Of a DNA stretch of 64,000 nucleotides, positions 43,211 to 52,672 are shown piece by piece. This DNA is from RGIG5612 sp045616165 (GTDB taxonomy: Bacteria; Bacillota; Clostridia; Lachnospirales; Lachnospiraceae). The notes under the pieces were generated by a model. That model was not told the origin of the DNA and did no database searches. It was given only the letters and a program-made list of their open reading frames with translations. The stretch is taken from contig JAZLGF010000026.1 in assembly GCA_045616165.1 (NCBI GenBank), forward strand, positions 1 to 64,000. Reading direction: 5' to 3'. The translations under genes and the position numbers were made by a program. Positions within the stretch are counted from its first letter, which is position 1. Each line of letters opens with the position of its first letter.

Positions 43211-44686
43211 TTAAAAGTTAAAATATATGAACGGATTGTATGAACCGGTAACAATAAGTAATACCGATAATGCAAAAATTACTAATGTTAGTATTCCTCT
43301 TGCTACTCCTTTAACTTTTTCATTCGTAACTTTATTGCTAACCCATCTTGCAAGCGGTGTACAAAGCAAAATGCTGGCTATAAGTACATATTTGCCATTA
43401 CTTATATAATCAATAAAATCCGAATCTATAAATCCGTTTATTGTTCCTCCGAACATGTTTTTTATGTAATCAATCGCAACACTAAGGCTTTCAGCTCTAA
43501 AAAGCACATAAGCAATTAATAAAAAGAATACTACATAAATGTGATAAAAAATTTTACTAACCTTAAATCCTTTTGTATTTGCTGCCTTTAGTGCTCTCTT
43601 TCCTAATCCTGATAAGCTCTCAAAACTCATAAGTACGAAGAACAAAAGTCCCCATACTAAAAAGTTCCAATTTGCTCCATGCCATATACCCATAGCCAGC
43701 CATAAAACAAGCAAAGATAAAATAACTGGAACATATTTTCCTTTTTTCTTTCCAAGTTTCTTTCTTGACCATGTGCCAAGTTTTATAAAAGCATTACTTT
43801 TTTGAAGTGGATAAAAAAGATAATCTCTCATCCAGCTTCCTAATGTCATGTGCCATCTACGCCAATATTCGGTAAATGATAATGACACATATGGATAATC
43901 AAAGTTTTCAGGGAATCTAAATCCAAATATCCTTCCAAGGCCAATAGCCATATCTGAATAACCTGAAAAATCAAAATAAATCTGAAGCGTATAGCAAATA
44001 GTTCCAAGCCATGCCGTAAGGACTGAAGCTGCGCCCGTACTAAGGAAAGCATAATCCGCAATTATAGCAAGATAGTTTGAAAGAATAACTTTTTTCCCAA
44101 GTCCATAAACAAATCTTGTTACTCCGTATGTTATATCTTCACTTGTTTCTTTTCTGTCTAAAAGTTCTTTTGCTACTTCTTCGTATCTAACAATAGGACC
44201 AGCGACCAATTGTGGGAACATTGATATGTAAAGCCCTAAAAGCAATATATTTTTTTGAACCTTATCTTTGTTGTAATAAACATCAAGTACATAGGATAAA
44301 ATTTGGAATGTGTAAAAACTAATTCCAAGCGGAAGCGCTATGTTTATATTTACCCCAAAAATCCCTGCGGTAAATCCAAGATACTTGAACACAAAAAGCA
44401 ATCCGATATTTAATACAAGCGCTGCCGCCAAAAGCCATCTTCTTATAGCAATCTTTTCATACTTACCAAGACCTAGACCAATAAGCCAGTTAAGAACTAT
44501 AGAGGCCATTAATATAAAAATGAATTTTGGTTCACCCCATGCATAGAAAACTAAACTCGCAACAAGCAAGACAATATTCTTAAATTTTCTTCCTTTGTCC
44601 TTACACTTTTTAGTAAAAGGATTGAAATAGAAAATTAAAGTCAAAGGTAAAAATATGAATAAAAATATGTTTCCTGAAAATACCAT
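43211..44686 (-). CDS. MBOAT-family membrane O-acyltransferase (second of two)
   Basis: A 491-residue AlgI-type protein. EYWRRWHMTLGSWMRDYLFYP in two parts and LAMGIWHGANW (catalytic His) are diagnostic; FDFSGYSDMAIGLGRIFGF precedes them. It sits between an acyl carrier protein gene and its SGNH partner. Together with the 34547 gene it gives the cluster two separate acyl-export routes. Confidence 0.94.
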   Translation of the reverse strand: MVFSGNIFLFIFLPLTLIFYFNPFTKKCKDKGRKFKNIVLLVASLVFYAWGEPKFIFILMASIVLNWLIGLGLGKYEKIAIRRWLLAAALVLNIGLLFVFKYLGFTAGIFGVNINIALPLGISFYTFQILSYVLDVYYNKDKVQKNILLLGLYISMFPQLVAGPIVRYEEVAKELLDRKETSEDITYGVTRFVYGLGKKVILSNYLAIIADYAFLSTGAASVLTAWLGTICYTLQIYFDFSGYSDMAIGLGRIFGFRFPENFDYPYVSLSFTEYWRRWHMTLGSWMRDYLFYPLQKSNAFIKLGTWSRKKLGKKKGKYVPVILSLLVLWLAMGIWHGANWNFLVWGLLFFVLMSFESLSGLGKRALKAANTKGFKVSKIFYHIYVVFFLLIAYVLFRAESLSVAIDYIKNMFGGTINGFIDSDFIDYISNGKYVLIASILLCTPLARWVSNKVTNEKVKGVARGILTLVIFALSVLLIVTGSYNPFIYFNF

Positions 44687-44704
44687 TGCTTTCCTTTAGG
44701 TAAT

Positions 44705-44932
44705 CTATGCTTTAAGTTTTTCTACCAATTCGCAAATAGAATCCACTGTTGCAAATTCATCTGCATTTATATATTTTGCAGAAATCGAAATTTCGAATTC
44801 ATCTTCAAGTGCAGACACAATTTCAATCATATCAAGAGATGTTATGATTTCATCTTCAACCATGTTTGAGCCTTCATAATCTAAAATTTCTTCATTAATT
44901 TCTTTAAGTATATTTATAACTTTCTCTTTCAA
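44705..44932 (-). CDS. Acyl carrier protein (atypical DSL motif)
   Basis: 75 residues. The phosphopantetheine site reads ITSLDMIEI with Ser32, and the usual Asp before Ser is Thr. Length, acidity and the helix pattern fit ACP or PCP. It lies 18 bases ahead of the second MBOAT gene, which suggests that it is that enzyme's acyl donor. Confidence 0.85.
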   Translation of the reverse strand: MKEKVINILKEINEEILDYEGSNMVEDEIITSLDMIEIVSALEDEFEISISAKYINADEFATVDSICELVEKLKA

Positions 44933-44944
44933 CTTAATACTCCT

Positions 44945-45181
44945 TTAAGCTCTTGCTTTAATGATTTCAACCATTTCACCAACATTCTTCATGCCGGTTA
45001 CTTCATCCATAGAAAACTTAATTCCAAATTTCTTTTCGATTGCGACAACTAAATTTATATGCTCTAAGCTATCCCAATCTTCGATATCATCAGAGTTAGT
45101 CTCTGGCTTTAATTCAATTGAATCATCATCAAAAATATCTCTGAAAATTTCATTAAGTTCTTCGTAAATTTTTTCTTCCAT
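44945..45181 (-). CDS. Acyl carrier protein
   Basis: 78 residues with a normal phosphopantetheine site, DWDSLEHINLV (Ser38). Twelve bases after the FkbH-like gene, so it is the likely acceptor of the group made by that enzyme. Two different carriers side by side suggest two acyl groups or a hand-over step. Confidence 0.92.
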   Translation of the reverse strand: MEEKIYEELNEIFRDIFDDDSIELKPETNSDDIEDWDSLEHINLVVAIEKKFGIKFSMDEVTGMKNVGEMVEIIKARA

Positions 45182-45193
45182 AACTTCTCCTGT

Positions 45194-46966
45194 CTATTTA
45201 TTAATATCGATTACATGGCATTGCTTTTGATATGTCTTAACATCTAATTCCCAGTAACCTTCTTTTTTTGTATAACCTAAATCCGTATAAAGATTAGCTA
45301 CCATCTGATTTTTCTTAGTTGGATAATAATATCCGATTATCTTTTCTACCCCTTTTTCCTTCGCCATGTTTACTAGCTCATCTAACATTGCAAATTCAAG
45401 GTCTCTTTTAAGAACTCTACAACTCATAAGATTAAGACGAATGTGTGCATTCTTTTTGCCATCTTCATCTAGCAAAATTTCTGCAGCTTCAATAGCTACT
45501 ACTCCGTTGTCTCCAAATTTATCTTCCAGCCTTCCATAAATAGTAATCCAGTTTGAATCAGCCGCCATTTTTTCAACATCAGCTACGCTCAGCCTAAGTG
45601 TTGTTAAATTAAATTGATTGCTTTTATTTGAAAGTTGGGAAACTCTGGGAATAACTTCACTTTCAAAAGGTTTTATATCGGCTTTCATTTCAAGACTAAT
45701 TAAATAGTCTTCATAATTTTCAAAACTTTTCTCTGCGTTAGCTCTTTGTATATTAGCTTTATACATCTCATTTCTTTTTGCATCATCGCTAGATATATTT
45801 GTTGCTTCAAAAAATCCTGATCTGTCTAAAACATTAATGAACTGTTCTGGATTATTAAACGCTGGGACTGCTACATCTTTTAGTTGCTCTCTGATAATAT
45901 GTCTTTCAGCCGGATTGTCATCAACAAATACAAAAGCATCTTCGCCGAGATTTAATTCTTTTATTATTTCTGTAAGGTTCATATCTTTCGGATTCCAGTT
46001 AGCTTTTATACAAATGAAATCCTCTGGCTTTAAGGCTCCTCTTTCAAGGTTTAATCCTGCGACAGCATTTTCATACTCATTCTTAGAATCAATATTTAAT
46101 AGCACTCCTAAATCTTTTTGTGCTTTTATATATTCTTGAAATTCAAGATATGTTTCCCCTTGAGCGCTTCCCTGGCCTATTTGTAAATTTTCCGGGCCGT
46201 CATCTCCTACTATTCCGCCCCAAAGTGTATTATCTAAATCAAGCACTATTGCTTTTTTATTTTTGCCATAAATTGATTTGATTATATTTGCAACTGAAAA
46301 AGCAAGATTAGGAATAAACGGTACAGCCGGACAATATTTATACATGTTCCAATAAAACGGATCGCACCAATTATCAATTCCTGAACATGAGGAAAGATAA
46401 TTAACGTCGTTAATAAACATGTTTTCTTTGCTTTCAGCATATTGCGCAAACTTCTCGTTAAGTCTTAATACGAAATTAACTCTTCCATGAATATCTGTTG
46501 CATCTTTATTTCCTAATAGTCTCCATGTAGGCATTTCAAAATTGTTTTGTATAATTACTCCGCCTTTATTTTCGAGACTTTCCCAAACACCCTTAAAATA
46601 TGAAAATACTGATTCTAATTTTTCATCAACTACTTCTTTACTATCAGCAAGTGTTGGCCAAACCATAATATTGTGAATTGAAGTATGTATATAAAATACA
46701 TCTGCATTAAAACTATCAAGCTCTGGATTTGAAAAGTTAGCATCTTCGTAAAACTTGTTGTATTCGCTCTCATAGATATTGGCTTCAATTCTATTGTCTA
46801 ATAAAAACAATTCTAAAACCTGCGCGACGTTTGATGTAGTTGAACCGCCAAGTATTGCTATATTCTTTTTTATTTTGCTATTTCCATCTTCAAGTAATTG
46901 TCTTTTGAGAGATTTTCTTTTCTTTAATATCAAATCACTATCAAATGGATATTCAAGTTCTTTCAT
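45194..46966 (-). CDS. FkbH-like HAD-IIIC protein (glyceryl-ACP-type loading enzyme)
   Basis: A 590-residue three-part protein. Residues about 35-235 resemble an SGNH-like domain (AILGGSTTSNV); 238-400 is the HAD-IIIC/FkbH core with VLDLDNTLWGG (D243, D245) and FVDDNPAER; about 450-580 looks like a GNAT acetyltransferase fold (RLNLMSCRVLKRDLE). FkbH enzymes take the glyceryl group from 1,3-bisphosphoglycerate onto an acyl carrier protein. Two ACP genes follow directly. The product is therefore plausibly glyceryl-ACP or a derivative; this is inference from family. Confidence 0.9.
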   Translation of the reverse strand: MKELEYPFDSDLILKKRKSLKRQLLEDGNSKIKKNIAILGGSTTSNVAQVLELFLLDNRIEANIYESEYNKFYEDANFSNPELDSFNADVFYIHTSIHNIMVWPTLADSKEVVDEKLESVFSYFKGVWESLENKGGVIIQNNFEMPTWRLLGNKDATDIHGRVNFVLRLNEKFAQYAESKENMFINDVNYLSSCSGIDNWCDPFYWNMYKYCPAVPFIPNLAFSVANIIKSIYGKNKKAIVLDLDNTLWGGIVGDDGPENLQIGQGSAQGETYLEFQEYIKAQKDLGVLLNIDSKNEYENAVAGLNLERGALKPEDFICIKANWNPKDMNLTEIIKELNLGEDAFVFVDDNPAERHIIREQLKDVAVPAFNNPEQFINVLDRSGFFEATNISSDDAKRNEMYKANIQRANAEKSFENYEDYLISLEMKADIKPFESEVIPRVSQLSNKSNQFNLTTLRLSVADVEKMAADSNWITIYGRLEDKFGDNGVVAIEAAEILLDEDGKKNAHIRLNLMSCRVLKRDLEFAMLDELVNMAKEKGVEKIIGYYYPTKKNQMVANLYTDLGYTKKEGYWELDVKTYQKQCHVIDINK

Positions 46967-46979
46967 ATTTCCTCCGAAC

Positions 46980-48944
46980 TTATTTAATGTTTGTCTTTAA
47001 TAGCACATATCTGCTTCCATCGTGGATTAACTCAAACCCTTCCGGAATATTATCTAAATTCTTTTCATATGTGCCCGAGCCTATTGCTACATAATCTATA
47101 CCGAGGTCTGTTACATCTTTTAACATGTCCTCTTTTGTCCAAACCCTAAATCTATAAAGTGCATTATAGATATGATATATTTGGTTATAAACTTCATCCG
47201 TTGTGTAGAACTTATAGTTGTTAGAAAGATATATATAATATATAAGTGATATATCTTTATATTGCCTTAATTCCTGAGCAAGCGTTCTAGGCATTAAAAC
47301 AATTGTATCTCGCTCTAATTTATTTAATTCTTCTTCTGATATTTTTTTATTATCTTCTTTGATTTGCTTTTCAATTTTGTTTGCCATTTTGCGAACTGTT
47401 TCACTTACTTTATAAGTATTCTTAAATCCGTCTTCTTTATAATCTTCATCTTTGAAAATATTTTTTCCTGAAATTATAAAGATAACGCAAAGCAGCGCAA
47501 CCACACTTGCCTTGACGAGTGTTTGTTTTGGTATCATGCAAAGCTCTCCAAACCCTATCGCAACTATAAAGGTTGTTTGCAAAAGCCAAAACATTCTCCA
47601 ATAAACACCTACGCCTGTAATAAATCTTTCAACGTATGGGAACGTTAACGGATTTATAAATAAAATAATAAGTGCGCCAATGCTAATTAAGAAAAACCAT
47701 CTGAGATCTTTTGCATCTTCATTATTTTTCAAAAGTAAGGTTAAAATTACTATCGCAATAATTAACAAAATTGGTGCAAGGTTCCATCCAAAATATTTTG
47801 TGAATATATCGTAAAATGATTTTGAATTTACACCGCTACCCTCGCTAAGTGATTGCAAAGAACCATTACTTGATAATAGTAATATTTTCCAAAGTACAAA
47901 CGGTGCTATTGCTATGGCTGGAATAAAAAGCTTAAAGAACTCTTTCCAATTTTTTACAATAACCAAAAATGCGATTGCGTATACCGCATACAATACTGGT
48001 GTAAGATATGTTCCTACTGTTGATGCCGCCTGGCTTCCAAGTAAAATTACAAAAAGGAAAGCGAGATTTCTCCATGAAGCCTTTTTATCTTTAACAATTC
48101 TGATAAATACATAAAGCAGTATTGGGAAAATAATATTTACAAGTACTGATTTTCCCTGCCAGATTCTAAGTGTTAAAAATGAGCCTTGCGAATATGTACA
48201 TGGTCCGCAAACAATATTAAGGATTGCTACAAAGAGCATAAATATCGGAACCCTTTTTCTTCCAAACTCACGTCCTGCTAAATAATAAGCCATGTAATGT
48301 AGCGGCAGTAAAGTTGCTGGCAAAATGCTATGGCAAAGTGTTGCCGGATGTACTCTAAATAATTTTGCAAGGAATGAGATAAAAGCTTCCCAACTAACCA
48401 GCAAGTATGTATTAGGAAATACAGAGCCTTCAATACCGCTAGATGGAAGCGAATCCATCATTTGATTTCTAGTTAAGTTCATGACACTTTCAGCAACATA
48501 GAAATTGTCATCAACGTTAAAGTTTATATGCAAAATTATATTCGAGATTTGCCAAATAATAAGAGCGATGGCTGCTACCCATATTATGTAATACCACCAA
48601 TTATGTTTAGCTGTGTAAACAGCGCTTCTATAAAGATTTAACGCATCATCTTTTACCGGCCATGTATTTCTTACAAAACTCATAACCACATAAGTTATTA
48701 AAACTGCAATAAATTCGCAAATAAATAACCAGTATAATGATGAAAACGGCCATGCATTATACATGAACGGAAGGCTTGTTAAATGGAATAAGCATAGCAA
48801 AACAAGAAAGCCCGTTAAAACTTTCGATGCAATGCCTCTTCTAATTTTGAAAATTATCTGAAGAAGGTCACCTGTAATATAGCTTGCAACAAAAATTACA
48901 AGCGGAAGGACCCATACCAAATTGTCCCAAAATAGCTTTTCCAC
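46980..48944 (-). CDS. Large polytopic membrane protein (DUF6077-like)
   Basis: A 654-residue protein with about twelve membrane helices and a soluble C-terminal part, resembling DUF6077/GT-C-type glycosyltransferases by overall layout. NVDDNFYVAESVMNL after the third or fourth helix has the acidic pair expected of GT-C catalytic loops. I place the start at GTG 48944, not at the ATG 30 bases upstream, because the ribosome site GGGAGGAG (48948-48955) falls inside the longer frame. First gene of the cluster. It may transfer a lipid-linked sugar outside the cell. Confidence 0.72.
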   Translation of the reverse strand: MEKLFWDNLVWVLPLVIFVASYITGDLLQIIFKIRRGIASKVLTGFLVLLCLFHLTSLPFMYNAWPFSSLYWLFICEFIAVLITYVVMSFVRNTWPVKDDALNLYRSAVYTAKHNWWYYIIWVAAIALIIWQISNIILHINFNVDDNFYVAESVMNLTRNQMMDSLPSSGIEGSVFPNTYLLVSWEAFISFLAKLFRVHPATLCHSILPATLLPLHYMAYYLAGREFGRKRVPIFMLFVAILNIVCGPCTYSQGSFLTLRIWQGKSVLVNIIFPILLYVFIRIVKDKKASWRNLAFLFVILLGSQAASTVGTYLTPVLYAVYAIAFLVIVKNWKEFFKLFIPAIAIAPFVLWKILLLSSNGSLQSLSEGSGVNSKSFYDIFTKYFGWNLAPILLIIAIVILTLLLKNNEDAKDLRWFFLISIGALIILFINPLTFPYVERFITGVGVYWRMFWLLQTTFIVAIGFGELCMIPKQTLVKASVVALLCVIFIISGKNIFKDEDYKEDGFKNTYKVSETVRKMANKIEKQIKEDNKKISEEELNKLERDTIVLMPRTLAQELRQYKDISLIYYIYLSNNYKFYTTDEVYNQIYHIYNALYRFRVWTKEDMLKDVTDLGIDYVAIGSGTYEKNLDNIPEGFELIHDGSRYVLLKTNIK

Positions 48945-48977
48945 ACACTCCTCCCAGTGTACATAATTAATCAATCT

Positions 48978-49006
48978 ATTATACTTTAATTAAATTGTCA
49001 CTTCAA
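48978..49006 (-). promoter_or_regulatory. Promoter of the surface-modification cluster
   Basis: TTGAAG (49001-49006), 17-base spacer, TATAAT (48978-48983), 34 bases ahead of the GTG start chosen for the membrane protein. Gaps below it are mostly under 20 bases down to 34547, so one long transcript is likely. Confidence 0.7.
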
Positions 49007-49047
49007 TATATTTAATAATAAGGAAAGAACTAGCAAATAAACAAAAC

Positions 49048-49069
49048 AAAGCGGCCAAAAGGCCGCTTT
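49048..49069 (-). terminator. Terminator after the penicillin-binding protein
   Basis: AAAGCGGCC, loop of four, GGCCGCTTT, then GTTTTGTTT on the minus strand. Confidence 0.9.
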
Positions 49070-49100
49070 AAGTTTTGAAAAAAATAATTAGAAATTAGTT

Positions 49101-51860
49101 TTACTCATCTGCCGAATTGATTGCTTCTGTGATTTTGGCTTCATACTCGTTGTATATAGTATTAATTTCAGCTTTTGTCTTTGCTGATTTTAGCTTTTTA
49201 ATGCCTTCATCACAAAGATTTACAACTTTTTCATTTTCTTCGTAATCTTCTTTATATAATTCTAATTGGAAAATAGCATTCTCTCTAGCTTCACTAACTT
49301 CTGATTCATGGTCAACCTCGCATTTCTTTTTTGGTGGTGCATATTTACTATCAGCAGTTTCTCCTTTTGCTGCTCCACCTCTGATGTCCATAGGTCTTAC
49401 CCTGCAAATTATAGTCTTTGTTTCGCAATTTTCACCTGGAAGCAAGCCTGTTTCCGTGCAAACTTCAACTTCTGTATGTACATCACAAACGCCGCTAGGA
49501 ATAGTATCTAACGCAAAGTATTCTGTGTAAATACAACTTCCACCTGGGTCCTTTTCACATGCAGAAGAAGGTTTCTTTCCGGACTTTCTACATACTGAAG
49601 CTTGAGTTAGGCCACCTGTCATTTCAAATGCACCGCCCGTTCTTCCTGTTGTATTAATAACCTCGTTCATTATTCTTTGCCATGCAACTTCGTGGAATCC
49701 TTCTCCAATAGGGTTAGACATGTTCTCGTCGCATCCTGACCAAACTGTTAAGCAAAGACCATTAGGAACGAATCCTACAAACCAGTAGTCTTTATTATTT
49801 GTTGTTGTTCCGGTTTTACCAGCAGCCGGTGTTCCAGGTAATCTACAAATTGTTGCAGTACCTATGTCAATAACATCTTGCATAGCACTCGTCAAAAGAC
49901 TTGCTGTACTTTCCTTAAATACTTGATGTTTTTCAGGTTCGTTATCAATAATAACTGTTCCATCCATTGCAACAACCTTTGTATAAAGAATAGGTTCAAT
50001 ATATTCACCTTTGTTTGCGACAGTAGAATATCCTGCTGTAAGTTCAAGGTTTGATACACCATTCGTAATACCACCAATTGCTGTAGCGATACTCTCATCT
50101 AATACTGGATCAATTGTTGTGAATCCCATGTTAAGTAAATATTGAATTCCTAAAGCAGGTCCAATTGTATATAAAGTCTTAACTGCAACAACGTTCATAG
50201 AATCTCTGATACCATCACGTACATTGCTTAAGCCTCTATATGCTCCGCCCCACCAGTTTTCAACATAACGGTTATTATCACCACCATAAGTAAATGGACA
50301 ATCGTCTAATGTTGTTGCAAGTGTGAATCCACCTGCGTCTAACGCTGGTCCAAATGAAGCTAATACCTTAAAGCATGAACCAGGCTGGCGAGTTGTATCT
50401 GTAGCACGGTTAAGTGTTAAGTTTTGAGTCTTGTCACCACGTCCACCATTTAACGCAAGTATATGACCATTTGTGTAATCTTCAATTGTAACTGACATCT
50501 GTGGTTGAGGTGTATATGTAACATGTTCGTATGTAACCTCGTCACCTTCTTTAACGGTATATTCCTTAAATTCTTTTATTACAGCATCAGCCTCTTCGGT
50601 TGTGTCATAATCATGTTTATATTTTGGTGTATTTTGTCTTGTATTTGGATCATAATCGTAATAGTTAAAGTTTCCTTTAACTTCCTGCATGTATCTTGTA
50701 ATATCTTTTTGATTAAAATACTCTATCGTTCCATCAGCTCTTTCAACTGTCATATCCCAGCTAATAGCATATGTTACATAGCCATAATAAGTACCTGGAT
50801 CATTAACAACTCTATCAACTATTGCCTGAACTTCAGGAGCCTGGGTTGAATAAACTGTAAGACCTCCTGTGTAAAGCATGTTGTATGCACGCGCATAAGA
50901 CATACCTGCTTTTTCCTGAAGGTCATCCATTAACTGATTTACAAGTGCATCCACAAAGTATGAGTATTGAAGGTTGCCGCTTGATATAGCATTTTCATCA
51001 ATTCTTGAATATGGGTCATCGGCAACAGCCTCATCATATTGTTCCTTTGTTATATGCCCATTCTTCTTCATGTATTCAAGACATGTTGATGCTCTTTTCT
51101 TATTCTTCTCAGGATGTCTTGCAGGGTTATTTGCACTAGGGTTCTGGGTAATCGCCGCAATAACAGCTGACTCAGAAACTGTTAACTGTGCAACGTCTTT
51201 ATTGAAATAGAATTTAGCGGCAGTCTTAACACCGTAGTTACCACCACCTAAATTTATTGTATTGAGGTAATTTATTAATATTTCGTCTTTTGATAATTCT
51301 TTTTCAACGCCTAAAGCTAAGATTTGTTCTTGAATTTTACGTCTGATAAGAGAGCCTGTGCTTCTTTCAAATCCACCAGTTTCAAAAACGTTGTTCTTAA
51401 TTAACTGTTGAGTGATTGTAGATGCACCCTGGCTACTGCCTTTAAAGATTGTAGTATAAGCAGCTCTAACAATACCGGCAAGGTCTACACCATGGTGTTT
51501 ATAAAAACGTTCATCTTCTAAGTCAACGAAAGCCCATTTAAGATGTTCTGGAATTTCATCTAAAGAAGCTTCTGTTCTCTTAGCTCCAGCAGCAGAAAGT
51601 TGAATTGTTTCATTTCCATTTGCATCTAAAATTTTTGTTGGATACATCGTAGGTGTAACATTAATTTCTTCCATAGATGGTGTTGATTTAGCTATACCTA
51701 CAACAATTCCTAAACCTGTAAAGAAAACAACACAAATAATTGAAAGTAAAGTAAGCAAAACAATTCTAACTATTTTGATTACTTTTTTGTTTTTTCTTTT
51801 CTTTTCTGTTGAATTAAGAGTCTTTTGTTTTTCCTTAACTTTTTCGAAATCAAATTTCAT
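49101..51860 (-). CDS. Class A penicillin-binding protein (PBP1a type)
   Basis: A bifunctional peptidoglycan polymerase of 919 residues. A cytoplasmic tail and one membrane helix (about 30-55) precede the transglycosylase domain (EDERFYKHHGVD, GASTITQQL). The transpeptidase has its Ser-x-x-Lys in GSCFKV and KTGTTTNNKDYWF. The C-terminal 150 residues include a Cys-rich segment (CRKSGKKPSSACEKD, CETKTIICRV) that may form disulfides, then a charged coiled coil. The Cys-rich part is unusual among PBP1a proteins. Strong promoter; terminator at its end. Confidence 0.96.
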   Translation of the reverse strand: MKFDFEKVKEKQKTLNSTEKKRKNKKVIKIVRIVLLTLLSIICVVFFTGLGIVVGIAKSTPSMEEINVTPTMYPTKILDANGNETIQLSAAGAKRTEASLDEIPEHLKWAFVDLEDERFYKHHGVDLAGIVRAAYTTIFKGSSQGASTITQQLIKNNVFETGGFERSTGSLIRRKIQEQILALGVEKELSKDEILINYLNTINLGGGNYGVKTAAKFYFNKDVAQLTVSESAVIAAITQNPSANNPARHPEKNKKRASTCLEYMKKNGHITKEQYDEAVADDPYSRIDENAISSGNLQYSYFVDALVNQLMDDLQEKAGMSYARAYNMLYTGGLTVYSTQAPEVQAIVDRVVNDPGTYYGYVTYAISWDMTVERADGTIEYFNQKDITRYMQEVKGNFNYYDYDPNTRQNTPKYKHDYDTTEEADAVIKEFKEYTVKEGDEVTYEHVTYTPQPQMSVTIEDYTNGHILALNGGRGDKTQNLTLNRATDTTRQPGSCFKVLASFGPALDAGGFTLATTLDDCPFTYGGDNNRYVENWWGGAYRGLSNVRDGIRDSMNVVAVKTLYTIGPALGIQYLLNMGFTTIDPVLDESIATAIGGITNGVSNLELTAGYSTVANKGEYIEPILYTKVVAMDGTVIIDNEPEKHQVFKESTASLLTSAMQDVIDIGTATICRLPGTPAAGKTGTTTNNKDYWFVGFVPNGLCLTVWSGCDENMSNPIGEGFHEVAWQRIMNEVINTTGRTGGAFEMTGGLTQASVCRKSGKKPSSACEKDPGGSCIYTEYFALDTIPSGVCDVHTEVEVCTETGLLPGENCETKTIICRVRPMDIRGGAAKGETADSKYAPPKKKCEVDHESEVSEARENAIFQLELYKEDYEENEKVVNLCDEGIKKLKSAKTKAEINTIYNEYEAKITEAINSADE

Positions 51861-51919
51861 AATTACCTCTTTTTTTCATACGAAAAATCTTCTTATTATA
51901 AATGGTTATAATCCAAAAA

Positions 51920-51948
51920 ATTATACATCAACAAGCCTTTGTTGTCAA
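51920..51948 (-). promoter_or_regulatory. Promoter of the penicillin-binding protein gene
   Basis: Consensus TTGACA (51943-51948), 17-base spacer, TATAAT (51920-51925). Its -35 box coincides with the -35 of the divergent promoter for the next gene. Confidence 0.85.
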
Positions 51949-51970
51949 AAAACAGACTCGATGCTAAAAT
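51942..51970 (+). promoter_or_regulatory. Promoter of the YigZ-family gene, sharing the -35 of the PBP promoter
   Basis: TTGTCA (51942-51947), 17-base spacer, TAAAAT (51965-51970) on the plus strand. Five of its -35 bases are the complement of the PBP -35 box. Confidence 0.65.
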
Positions 51971-52021
51971 TGGTTTTAGTTAAATAAAAATACCCTTTTT
52001 AGGTGAATTTTCGGTGAACTT

Positions 52022-52672
52022 TTGGATAAAAATATTTCAATAATTTTAGAAGAGTTTTCTTCTGAAATCGTTCAAAAAAAATCTAGATTTATAGCAACAG
52101 CCATCCCTATAAAAAGTGAGGAAGAGGCTCTTAATTCTTTGCAAAAAATAAGTAAAAAATATTGGGATGCAAAGCATAATTGTTACGCTTATATTGTCGG
52201 AAAAAACAAAGAAATTAAACGTTTTTCTGATGATAAAGAACCTTCTGGAACCGCCGGAAAGCCTATATTAGAGATGATTGAAGGTTTTAATTTAACTAAT
52301 ATTCTGGTGGTCGTAACTAGGTATTTTGGTGGTGTTTTATTAGGGACCGGAGGCCTTGTCAGAGCCTACTCTTTAGCCACAAAACAAACTTTAGAAGGCG
52401 CAAAAATAGCTCCTGTTTTTGACGGGTATGAAATAAACTTTACATGCAACTATTCAAATAGCCAAAAAATAAAGAGCATTTCTTCATCGATGGATATTCC
52501 TATTATTTCATCTGATTATTCTGAAAATGTTTCTTTTTCTTTAGCTGTAAGTTCGCAAAAACTTGATATGCTTAAAGATAAAATAACAGAGGCAATGAAT
52601 GCCCCTGTTAACTTTGATCTTTCTAAAGAAATTAGTTTTTGTATTTATAATTCAAAGACATATATTCTTTAA
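52022..52672 (+). CDS. YigZ/IMPACT family protein
   Basis: 216 residues with the UPF0029/IMPACT signature: KKSRFIATAIPI, WDAKHNCYAYIVG, FSDDKEPSGTAGKPIL and VVVTRYFGGVLLGTGGLVRAYS read in pieces. The family is linked to translation control and, in some bacteria, peptide turnover, but its role is unsettled. Translation seems to start at TTG 52022 with GGTGA upstream; no ATG fits better. Confidence 0.88.
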   Translation: MDKNISIILEEFSSEIVQKKSRFIATAIPIKSEEEALNSLQKISKKYWDAKHNCYAYIVGKNKEIKRFSDDKEPSGTAGKPILEMIEGFNLTNILVVVTRYFGGVLLGTGGLVRAYSLATKQTLEGAKIAPVFDGYEINFTCNYSNSQKIKSISSSMDIPIISSDYSENVSFSLAVSSQKLDMLKDKITEAMNAPVNFDLSKEISFCIYNSKTYIL

